A DNA stretch of 13,916 nucleotides from Treponemataceae bacterium (GTDB lineage Bacteria; Spirochaetota; Spirochaetia; Treponematales; Treponemataceae): assembly GCA_024402455.1 (NCBI GenBank), contig JAKSTS010000051.1, positions 1-13,916 of the forward strand, given 5' to 3'. Positions 1-6,262 of this stretch are shown one piece after another. The translations under genes and the position numbers were made by a program. Each line of letters opens with the position of its first letter. The first letter of the stretch is position 1. The notes beneath the pieces are model-generated. The model did no database searches and was not told the origin of the DNA. It saw only the letters and a list, made by a program, of their open reading frames with translations.

Positions 1-1708
1 AGTCAACAGGATGTTCCTTTCCATCAAGAACTGTAACAGCCACATCAACGACAGGATATCCGGCAAGAATTCCATTTTCCATAGCTTCACGGACACCTTT
101 CTCAATACCAGGAATATAACCCTTGGAAATTGCACCGCCAAAAACAGCATTTGTAAACTTGAACGATTCACCTCTTGGCAGGCTTTCAATTGAAAGAACA
201 ACACGACCATATTGACCATGCCCACCGGACTGTTTTTTATGCGTGTATTCAGCCTGTGCTTTTCTCTGAATTGTTTCACGATATGCAATGCGAGGAACAG
301 CAGTCTGAATATTGATTTTTGTCTGAGCCTGAACCTTCTTCAATAAAATTGAAATATGAAGCTCGCCCATGCCAGAAAGAACATTCTGCTTTGTTTCTGC
401 ATTATATTTATAAAACAGCGTTCTGTCTTCTTCTGCATATTTTGAAAGCAGCTCGCTCATTTTGTCTTCTTCTTTCTTGTCTTTCGCCGAAACTGCCATT
501 GAATAAACCGGTTCCGGGTGTCTAAGCCGGACAAACGGCAAAGTTTCAAGAGAAGCTGCGAGAGTTTCACTGGTTTTTGTAAAACTGAGTTTTGTAGCAA
601 TACAAATGTCGCCGGCAGCAGCAGATTTTATTTCTTCAAGCTTTTTGCCGACACAGCGGAAAAGCTTGCCGATTTTTTCCTTGCGGCCTTCTGCAAGATT
701 GAATACTTCTGAATCAGCAGAAAGTGTACCCGTCATAACCTTGATATATGAAATGCGACCCGAAAACTGGTCGCTTGCAGTTTTTACAACAAGAGCCGAA
801 AGCGGTGCATTTTCTGAAATTTTTACAGTAACTTCTGAACCCTCTTTTGTCTTTGCTGTTTCAAGCCTCTCCAATGGAGACGGCGCAATTTCAGTAATAA
901 AATCAAGCAGAGGAACCAAACCGGAATTTTTTAAAGTTTCGCCGCAGAAAACAGGAACGATGCGGTTGTTTTCAAAAGCAACTTTAAGTCCGCTTGTAAT
1001 CTCTTCATCTGTCAACTCACCTTCATCAATGAATTTGATGAGCAAATCATCGTCGCCTTCTGCAGCCGCACCGGCAAGAACACCACGTGCAGATTCATAA
1101 TCATCTTTGAATTCAGCAGGAATAGCTGCAGGTTTCTCCATAGTTCCATCTGCACTGACCGGATAAGCCTTGCCTTTTAAAACATCAATAACGCCAGAAA
1201 AATTTGCGTCTTTTCCCATTGGAATTGTAAGCGGACAAGTCTGTACATTAAATTTATCATGAAGATCTTTTGAAACAGCGGCAACATCAGTACGTTCATC
1301 GTCACAATGATTAATGAAAACCATTCTCGGTTTTGAACGCCGGTCAAGATCACGCCACAACTTGATTGTTTCAATTTGAGCCCCGGAACGACCATCAACA
1401 AGCATAAGTGCTACTTCACTTGACCTGAATGCAGAAATAACATCTCCGACAAAATCAGAAGATCCAGGTGTATCCCAGAAATTTATATTAGTGTCTTTCC
1501 ATGTAATATGAGCAAGAGCAGAATAGATAGAAATTTTGTGCTCGATTTCTTCTGGAGTATAATCGCTGACAGTTTTGCCAGCTGTAACTGACTCAGGCTT
1601 TGTTATAGCACCACCAACGAAGAGCAGCTGTTCAAACAATGTAGTTTTTCCTGTCTGACCATGTCCAGCAATAGCAACATTTCGTACCATTTTAGTAGTA
1701 AAATCCAT
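1..1708 (-). CDS. Elongation factor G-like GTPase (EF-G paralogue), 3' end outside the window
   Basis: Translational GTPase of the EF-G/FusA superfamily, which acts on the ribosome in the cytoplasm. Only the first 569 codons are visible; canonical EF-G is about 690 residues, so the end of domain IV and domain V are missing. The P-loop GHGQTGKT is at residues 15-22. Switch I has HKISI (57-61) where EF-G has RGITI. G3 is DTPGS (79-83), G4 is NHCD (133-136), and the usual G5 SA is replaced by ET (257-258). Domain III has GMGELHISILL (447-455) and a YRETI end (476-480). Domain IV has HKKQSGGHGQYGRV (490-503) and GYIPGIEKGVREAM (530-543). The start is ATG at 1708 with GAGGG 7 nt upstream. The order of motifs makes the family secure. 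The lost catalytic His and the altered G4 and G5 point to the EF-G-like subfamily rather than the housekeeping FusA. The exact role is unknown. Confidence 0.93.
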   Translation of the reverse strand, partial: MDFTTKMVRNVAIAGHGQTGKTTLFEQLLFVGGAITKPESVTAGKTVSDYTPEEIEHKISIYSALAHITWKDTNINFWDTPGSSDFVGDVISAFRSSEVALMLVDGRSGAQIETIKLWRDLDRRSKPRMVFINHCDDERTDVAAVSKDLHDKFNVQTCPLTIPMGKDANFSGVIDVLKGKAYPVSADGTMEKPAAIPAEFKDDYESARGVLAGAAAEGDDDLLIKFIDEGELTDEEITSGLKVAFENNRIVPVFCGETLKNSGLVPLLDFITEIAPSPLERLETAKTKEGSEVTVKISENAPLSALVVKTASDQFSGRISYIKVMTGTLSADSEVFNLAEGRKEKIGKLFRCVGKKLEEIKSAAAGDICIATKLSFTKTSETLAASLETLPFVRLRHPEPVYSMAVSAKDKKEEDKMSELLSKYAEEDRTLFYKYNAETKQNVLSGMGELHISILLKKVQAQTKINIQTAVPRIAYRETIQRKAQAEYTHKKQSGGHGQYGRVVLSIESLPRGESFKFTNAVFGGAISKGYIPGIEKGVREAMENGILAGYPVVDVAVTVLDGKEHPVD

Positions 1709-2245
1709 GAAAACACCCTCTCTTATATTTTGACTTAAGAAACTTTCAAAACATCATCTTTTTTCAAAGACAATTTTTAAGCAATCTTTAAAACTATTCT
1801 TTTCAACATAGCAGAATTTTTTAACATACCATTACAGTTTAAAAACAGTGCATAAGTTTTTTTGAATAATTTTTCTATATTTTCTGCAGCATATTTAAAA
1901 TGTCCTGTTTTTTCTAAAAATCGAATGCAAAACAGAAACCTTGTCATAAGATTCCATTCTGTTGAAATAATATTTATTTCATAAATTAAAGAAAAACAGA
2001 CACACAAACTGCACAGTTTTTTATAGAAAAAAGACAGTTTCTTATTGAAGTTTAAAAGCTTACAGCCAATTTAAAAACTTCAACGTTAAATGATAAGTTT
2101 GAATTCTTTGAGTTGTCAAGAAATCTTTTGATTAGATGAAAAGTATGGAAACATTAAGACAAAATCTAAAAAACTGAAACAGAAAAAATGACACATGCAC
2201 AGTAACATTGCAGCATTTTTTTTCAAAAAACATACTTGCATGCTC

Positions 2246-2326
2246 AAAAAAAACACCTTATAGTTAGTCATAACGTCATTGAAATGACATCATAAGAGCT
2301 TAAAGCTCATTATAAGTTATTTTTTT
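2246..2326 (+). terminator. Composite hairpin element flanked by A8 and T7 (possible bidirectional terminator or attenuator)
   Basis: A8 (2246-2253) can face T7 (2320-2326). CTTATA (2257-2262) pairs with TATAAG (2311-2316). Two hairpins lie inside: GTCATT/AATGAC (2275-2288) and GAGCTT/AAGCTC (2296-2308). On either strand the structure is followed by a U-rich run. It sits 76 nt before the coiled-coil gene's ATG, with no upstream gene on that strand to terminate. It may insulate the divergent pair or act as a leader element. The pairing is seen in the sequence; the function is inferred. Confidence 0.4.
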
Positions 2327-2356
2327 AGGCAGCACTAAAAATTTATTTTTTTACCG

Positions 2357-2386
2357 TTGACCTTTATCGTTTTGATTTTGTACTTA
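2357..2386 (+). promoter_or_regulatory. Weak candidate promoter of the coiled-coil gene
   Basis: TTGACC at 2357-2362 resembles a -35 box. The -10 region, about 17-18 nt later (GTACTT/TACTTA), fits poorly. It is the only -35-like box between the hairpin element and the ribosome-binding site. Confidence 0.25.
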
Positions 2387-2390
2387 TTTA

Positions 2391-2396
2391 AGGAGG
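2391..2396 (+). promoter_or_regulatory. Strong ribosome-binding site (AGGAGG)
   Basis: AGGAGG with a 6-nt spacer before ATG 2403. It fixes the start of the coiled-coil gene. Confidence 0.85.
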
Positions 2397-2402
2397 AATA
2401 AA

Positions 2403-3632
2403 ATGAACATACAGGAAAAAACAGTATCTGCTTTAGAATCAAAGAAAAAATCTTTGCTTTCGCACATTGATCAGCTTGAAATTTCTGTGGGTCGACAAGT
2501 ACTCCAGGCATCAGCCCCAATGGTTGAACAGCAGCTTTCGGTTGATTATGCAGCTGCGGCAGGAACAAAACAGCAGCTTTTGCGCAACATTGCAGAAATA
2601 GAAGAACTTGTAAAACAGAATAAAAACCTTGAAACACAGGCCAGAAATTTGCAGGTAACACTCTCTGCAAAAGAAGCTCAGTCAAATGAAACTTTGGCAG
2701 CATTCGGTGATTTGCTTTATAAAAACAAAAACACTGCAATGCCAGAAATTTATAAAACACATTTTGAAGAAGCAGAGCACCTCGAAGCTTTAGAAAACGA
2801 CTATAAACAGAAAGCAAAAGAAATTGAAGATTCAATCGAAAATGCATCTTTCTTTCAAAAACTGGCACTGCAAATAAAGCTTTCTTCAGCAAAAAACTCT
2901 GCTCTTCTTCAGCAAAATAAAATTAAGCAGGTTTTTATCTCTGCTGCAAGAATTATTGTAGACGCTGGCGAAGATGCGCTTAAAGGTCATGCTGTAACAC
3001 CAGAACTTCAAAAAGCATTTGACAGCTGCATAAATTTAAATGCAGAAATTGAAGCACTAAAAGACAAGATTCTCGAAGTTGCAGGCGAAACAGAAGTTGC
3101 AAATCAGACACTTGAACAGCTTGGTGCATCTGAAATGTCTGGAAAAAAACGCATAGCTCAGATAAATGCCGAAATTGCACAAGTTGAAATAAACCAGGAC
3201 GATCTTTGCCGTACAGCCGGCCGTTCATACATAAGCAGATACTGCACAAAAGACGGAGAAATAATTCTTGACTGCGAAGGAATTGGAACACAGGAAATTG
3301 AATCAATTGCAAAAGAACGGACTGAACTGCTTTCAATAAACAGACGAATTGACATCATGCAGCTGAACACGGCATTAAACGATGCAGACAAAAAAATCAG
3401 CTCACTTGAACATGAAGCAGAAGAAATAAGGGACAAAATTGCAAACCTTGAAGAAAATGCTTCAATTGTTGCAGAACAAATTGCTGCTGCACATGCCGCA
3501 CGAGAAGTCATTATCGGAAAAAGGACACAGCTTGAAACAGAAGAAGGCGCTTCTGTAAAACTTTTGAAAAGTACAGGAGAAGACCAGCCGGCAAGCGAGA
3601 AAAAGCCGAAAAAAAGCAAAAAAACAGAATAG
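2403..3632 (+). CDS. Conserved-looking coiled-coil protein of unknown function
   Basis: A 409-residue, Glu/Lys/Gln/Ala-rich protein, probably mostly alpha-helical. Heptad-like stretches run at about residues 5-30, 55-100, 120-145, 210-265 and 295-385. The break at about 268-300 (DLCRTAGRSYISRYCTKDGE) holds three of its cysteines (269, 281, 291) and may be a small ordered unit. The C-terminus is a lysine-rich tail (EKKPKKSKKTE, 399-409). There is no signal peptide, membrane segment or Walker motif, so it is not an SMC/Rad50 ATPase. The start is ATG at 2403 with AGGAGG 6 nt upstream, a strong site that implies good expression. The gene stands alone, with a terminator 33 nt after the stop. I do not recognise the family. 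A structural, scaffold or filament-associated role is possible but cannot be read from the sequence. Confidence 0.9.
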   Translation: MNIQEKTVSALESKKKSLLSHIDQLEISVGRQVLQASAPMVEQQLSVDYAAAAGTKQQLLRNIAEIEELVKQNKNLETQARNLQVTLSAKEAQSNETLAAFGDLLYKNKNTAMPEIYKTHFEEAEHLEALENDYKQKAKEIEDSIENASFFQKLALQIKLSSAKNSALLQQNKIKQVFISAARIIVDAGEDALKGHAVTPELQKAFDSCINLNAEIEALKDKILEVAGETEVANQTLEQLGASEMSGKKRIAQINAEIAQVEINQDDLCRTAGRSYISRYCTKDGEIILDCEGIGTQEIESIAKERTELLSINRRIDIMQLNTALNDADKKISSLEHEAEEIRDKIANLEENASIVAEQIAAAHAAREVIIGKRTQLETEEGASVKLLKSTGEDQPASEKKPKKSKKTE

Positions 3633-3665
3633 CATTTTTCAGACTTTTAAAATTTAAATTTTATG

Positions 3666-3700
3666 GGGCTGTCTAAAAAAAACAGGCAGCCCTTTTTTTT
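3666..3700 (+). terminator. Rho-independent terminator of the coiled-coil gene
   Basis: GGGCTGTCT (3666-3674) pairs with AGGCAGCCC (3684-3692), a 9-bp stem with one G-U pair and a 9-nt A-rich loop. It is followed directly by T8 (3693-3700). It begins 33 nt after the stop codon. Confidence 0.92.
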
Positions 3701-3869
3701 ATAAACAAAAAAACACGTCACATTCAATAAAAAACTTAAAATTGAAATCTTCAACACAATCACAAAACAAATCTGCAGCATAGCTGCCGTATAAAAGAAT
3801 AAAACCGGCTCAGAACATTATGTTTTCTTCAAAAACAGATTTTCTAACTTTTTAGTACTGTATTCATGA

Positions 3870-3898
3870 TTGAATTGATTTATTTTTTTTTTTAAAAT
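3870..3898 (+). promoter_or_regulatory. Sigma-70-type promoter of the PHP gene, giving a very short leader
   Basis: TTGAAT (3870-3875), 17-nt spacer, TAAAAT (3893-3898). The predicted transcription start is near 3905, only about 7 nt before ATG 3912. An 11-T run fills much of the spacer. Confidence 0.5.
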
Positions 3899-3911
3899 AC
3901 AATTACTTTCT

Positions 3912-4601
3912 ATGAAAAATTACATATACGAAACACATTTACATACAGCAGAAGCAAGTGCCTGTGCCGTAACGACAGGTGCAGAAGCCGTAGACGCATA
4001 TCGAAAACTTGGTTATTCTGGTTTTTTCATTACAGACCATTTCTTTAATGGAAATTGCGCAATTGACAGAGACCTCAGCTGGCAAGACAAAGTTGAAGCA
4101 TATTGCCTCGGCTACGAACATGCAAAAGAAGCAGCACGCAGCACAGATTTTTCCGTCTTTTTCGGCATTGAATACAACTTTTCAGGCGATGAATACCTGC
4201 TTTACGGCATAACAAAAGAATGGCTTATAGAACACCCTGAAATAATGAATGTTTCTCACGCTGCACTTTTCAAAATGATAGACAGTGCAGGCGGTCTAAT
4301 GATTCAAGCTCATCCGTACAGAATGCGAAGTTATATCAAATCTATAAACCTGCATCCAGATGATGTTCATGCAGTTGAAGTCTATAATGCTGCAAACAAG
4401 CCGGAAGAAAACGAAAAAGCAATTGAATATGCAAAATTGCATAATCTTCCAGGAACAAGCGGCTCTGACATGCACGATATAACAAACATGCATTGTCTTG
4501 GTGGCGTTGCTTTTGAAAAGCCTCTGGAATCTGTACAAGATTATATAACACGCATAAAAACAAACACAGGTTTCATTGCTTTGCCACCAAAACATCTCTA
4601 A
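3912..4601 (+). CDS. Stand-alone PHP-domain metal-dependent phosphoesterase
   Basis: A 229-residue protein that is essentially one PHP domain, a family of metal-dependent phosphoesterases related to histidinol-phosphatase and the DNA polymerase PHP domain. The metal ligands are all visible: HLH (9-11), TDH (41-43), GIEYN (Glu87), QAHPYR (His134), EVYN (Glu156) and SGSDMH (Asp186, His188). There is no signal peptide, so it should be cytoplasmic. The closest known roles are histidinol phosphatase, 3',5'-nucleoside bisphosphate phosphatase or other small phosphoester hydrolases; the substrate cannot be read from the sequence. The start is ATG at 3912. No Shine-Dalgarno sequence precedes it (AATTACTTTCT) and the candidate -10 box ends 13 nt upstream, so the message may be nearly leaderless. 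The gene converges with the lipoprotein gene, with only 6 nt between the stops. Confidence 0.9.
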   Translation: MKNYIYETHLHTAEASACAVTTGAEAVDAYRKLGYSGFFITDHFFNGNCAIDRDLSWQDKVEAYCLGYEHAKEAARSTDFSVFFGIEYNFSGDEYLLYGITKEWLIEHPEIMNVSHAALFKMIDSAGGLMIQAHPYRMRSYIKSINLHPDDVHAVEVYNAANKPEENEKAIEYAKLHNLPGTSGSDMHDITNMHCLGGVAFEKPLESVQDYITRIKTNTGFIALPPKHL

Positions 4602-4607
4602 ACACTA

Positions 4608-5642
4608 TTATTCCCTGCTGGAATTTGGACCGCCCGGACTTGCTGTATTTGTTGCAGTTACAAGCCATGCACTTTTATTATAAACATCTGCCTTATCAAG
4701 GCTGCCCTGTCTTGATAAAGTTCGCGTTACAGAAATCCTATCACCATTAACAGCATTTTTTATCGATACATCCTGCCAGACGCCATCTTTTGCAGCCCGG
4801 TGCAGTGCTTCTTTGTAAATTTCTTTTGGCCAGTCCTCAAGAGAAGAATCTGCATACGCGACAGCATCAAGAACAGTGCCGTCTGCACTTTTTTCAAGCA
4901 GAATTACATCTGTTTTATCTCCAAGCCTTGCACTTGTATTATCCAGCCATAAATCTCTTGAGTTACTCGAAAAAGTTCCTTTTGAAATTTTTAAATCTTC
5001 ACCAGTTTCATTCACTGTGTCTGCTTCAATGTTTCGATAATGAACAACAATATATTCACCGGCTTTTACATCAACAGGCGGAAATTCATAACGTTTTTTT
5101 GCACCGTCATATGCAGAATAAATACATACACCAGAGAGATTTCCTTGGGTTTTTGCGTATATTTCTACAAATTCAGCTTTTGGATTTGAATATTTCGTCT
5201 GTACTTCACTTAAAACAAGCTCCGGTACACGGTCATTATAACCGCTGAACACAGACGCAAAAGTCAAAGTATTTTTATTTTCATCAATTACAGTACCTCT
5301 TACTATATAAGATTCACCGACTTTAGTGGGTTCCCTGAATTTAATTTCAAGTACAGATGAATTCTTCTGAATATATTCAGCTTCAATCTTTTTGTCTAAA
5401 GCACAGTAAAGTGCACTTTCAATCTGCAGGTTTGAAGCCTGACCAACTTCAATAAAAGTTCCAGTTACTGGTTTTGAAAAAATAAGAGAAATTTCATCGC
5501 TGCTTTCACATGACAGCAATTTCAATTCAGGTGTTTCAAAATCGCCGCTTAAAACACTGACACTACCAGGAGCACCAGAACAGGAAATAACCAGCACAAA
5601 CAGGAATGCTCCAAACAGAATATTAAGCTTTTTCACTTTCAC
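4608..5642 (-). CDS. Lipoprotein with an Ig-like and a lamin-tail-like domain
   Basis: A secreted lipoprotein of 344 residues from the preferred GTG start at 5642. That GTG has GGAG 5 nt upstream (5648-5651). A TTG at 5660 in the same frame would put the ribosome-binding site inside the gene and is rejected; GTG at 5636 is a weaker alternative. The signal peptide (MKVKKLNILFGAFLFVLVIS) ends at a permissive spirochaete lipobox, VIS-Cys21. Residues about 40-145 resemble an SbsA/Big_5-type Ig-like fold (DEISLIFSKPV, then YIVRGTVIDENKNTLTF). Residues about 148-265 resemble a lamin-tail domain (LVLSEVQTKYSNPKAEFVEIY, then KAGEYIVVHYR and DVILLEKSADGTVLDAVAY). Both domain calls are family-level pattern recognition. 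Such proteins are envelope-anchored, and the lamin-tail fold often mediates surface or polymer contacts. The actual partner is unknown. Confidence 0.87.
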   Translation of the reverse strand: MKVKKLNILFGAFLFVLVISCSGAPGSVSVLSGDFETPELKLLSCESSDEISLIFSKPVTGTFIEVGQASNLQIESALYCALDKKIEAEYIQKNSSVLEIKFREPTKVGESYIVRGTVIDENKNTLTFASVFSGYNDRVPELVLSEVQTKYSNPKAEFVEIYAKTQGNLSGVCIYSAYDGAKKRYEFPPVDVKAGEYIVVHYRNIEADTVNETGEDLKISKGTFSSNSRDLWLDNTSARLGDKTDVILLEKSADGTVLDAVAYADSSLEDWPKEIYKEALHRAAKDGVWQDVSIKNAVNGDRISVTRTLSRQGSLDKADVYNKSAWLVTATNTASPGGPNSSRE

Positions 5643-5663
5643 AAATTCTCCATAAAACAAAAT

Positions 5664-5690
5664 AGCTGATGCCTGATTTTTTAATCAGCT
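5664..5690 (-). promoter_or_regulatory. Alternative-hairpin element in the lipoprotein leader
   Basis: On the plus strand AGCTGAT (5664-5670) can pair with ATCAGCT (5684-5690). The internal CTGATT (5673-5678) can instead pair with AATCAG (5683-5688). The two pairings exclude each other. The element lies about 13 nt upstream of the lipoprotein's ribosome-binding site. A regulatory role is inferred. Confidence 0.35.
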
Positions 5691-5720
5691 GTACATTTTG
5701 CATACAGCCGCATGCATCAG

Positions 5721-5749
5721 ACTGTAGTTAAAATGCAACGCATGAACAA
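5721..5749 (-). promoter_or_regulatory. Candidate promoter of the lipoprotein gene
   Basis: On the minus strand, TTGTTC (5749-5744), 17-nt spacer, TACAGT (5726-5721). The predicted start near 5714 gives a leader of about 72 nt that includes the alternative hairpins. Both boxes match only partly. Confidence 0.35.
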
Positions 5750-5849
5750 ACTACATTTAGGTTTTATAGATATATCTAGTTATTTTTATTTTTTTTGTCT
5801 TTTATTGGGATAAATTTTCATTTTTTTTTATTTTTAAGCTTGAATCAAC

Positions 5850-6029
5850 ATGTCAGGAACAAGCAGCAAGAAATGCAGTTTTCAAAATAAACCGAAACTA
5901 TTTTTCGTTCATCTTGATAAAAAGAAGACTGCTGAACACGAAAAACTTTTAAACAAATCAATTTTCTATATTTCTATAAGAATTAATAATCGAAAAACGT
6001 GTCAAAATAACACAACTTATTCATGCTAG
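5850..6029 (+). CDS. Possible small ORF, 59 codons, unknown
   Basis: ATG at 5850 opens a 59-codon frame ending in TAG at 6027-6029. The product would be lysine-rich (MSGTSSKKCSFQNKPKLFFV at the start), with no membrane segment and three cysteines. There is no Shine-Dalgarno sequence; a weak promoter-like pair lies upstream (TGAACA 5743-5748, TATAGA 5765-5770). Its 3' end overlaps the inverted repeat and T8 run at 5999-6064, which could terminate it. In AT-rich DNA a frame of this size is quite likely by chance, so I regard it as doubtful. Confidence 0.15.
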   Translation: MSGTSSKKCSFQNKPKLFFVHLDKKKTAEHEKLLNKSIFYISIRINNRKTCQNNTTYSC

Positions 6030-6064
6030 ATATCGAGTGTTTCATTTTGACACATCTTTTTTTT
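5999..6064 (+). terminator. Long inverted repeat plus T8: orphan terminator or activator-binding region
   Basis: GTGTCAAAAT (5999-6008) and ATTTTGACAC (6044-6053) form a perfect 10-bp inverted repeat. Inside it, AACAC (6009-6013) pairs with GTGTT (6037-6041) across a 2-nt bulge. T8 follows at 6057-6064. As RNA this would be a terminator, but no confident gene precedes it on this strand. As DNA, each arm is part of a dyad, GTGT-N7-ACAC (centre 6006) and GTGT-N9-ACAC (centre 6045). The dyads lie about 245-285 nt upstream of the predicted sigma-54 start site. Confidence 0.5.
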
Positions 6065-6136
6065 ATTAAATCAACATGTAGAAAAAAAATGAACTGAATG
6101 AATGCCAAAGACTGTTCTGACTAAATTTTAAAGCAT

Positions 6137-6164
6137 CTGACATTTTTACATATCTTTTTATAAT
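6137..6164 (+). promoter_or_regulatory. Sigma-70-type promoter upstream of the sigma-factor gene
   Basis: CTGACA (6137-6142), 16-nt spacer, perfect TATAAT (6159-6164). The predicted start is near 6171, giving a leader of about 215 nt. It is the best consensus promoter of this type in the window and would provide housekeeping transcription alongside the sigma-54 promoter. Confidence 0.6.
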
Positions 6165-6262
6165 ATAAATAATTAAAACATTTATTATTCTAAAATCTGC
6201 AAAAATAACGAAACCCCACATTGATTCATTAACGCAAAAAAATATTTTTTCTTTTTAAAAAG

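Larger units (their letters stand above)
1709..2402. other. AT-rich spacer between divergent genes, rich in inverted repeats
   Basis: This 694-base spacer separates the divergent EF-G-like and coiled-coil genes. I find no convincing gene in it. The only long frame (1777-2007, minus) starts with TTG, lacks a ribosome-binding site and resembles no family I know. It holds several inverted repeats: 1963-1981 (TGAAATAA/TTATTTCA), 2006-2019 (AAACTG/CAGTTT), 2045-2083 (TTGAAGTTT/AAACTTCAA) and a composite structure at 2246-2326. In DNA this AT-rich, short palindromes arise easily by chance, so only the last two seem worth attention. Confidence 0.7.

Noticed and set aside
606..1100. 164-codon plus-strand frame
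   Set aside because: It is antisense to the EF-G-like gene, whose frame is fully open and carries family motifs.
1722..1727. TATAAG on the minus strand as a -10 box for the EF-G-like gene
   Set aside because: The predicted start would fall within the gene's own ribosome-binding site, so the real promoter is probably further upstream.
1777..2007. 76-codon minus-strand frame upstream of the EF-G-like gene
   Set aside because: It starts with TTG, has no Shine-Dalgarno, is rich in aromatic and Lys codons as expected from AT-rich noise, and shows no family pattern.
1709..2402. A known structured RNA (RNase P, tmRNA, SRP or 6S) in the spacer
   Set aside because: Several hairpins exist, but none of the conserved core sequences of these RNAs can be found and the GC content is very low.
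2335..2892. 185-codon minus-strand frame over the coiled-coil gene
   Set aside because: It lacks a ribosome-binding site and is Leu/Phe-rich, as expected for the complement of a Lys/Gln/Glu-rich gene; the plus-strand gene has AGGAGG and a terminator.
5643..5660. TTG at 5660 as the lipoprotein start
   Set aside because: The GGAG ribosome-binding site would lie inside the coding region and six odd residues would precede the basic n-region of the signal peptide. GTG at 5642 fits better.
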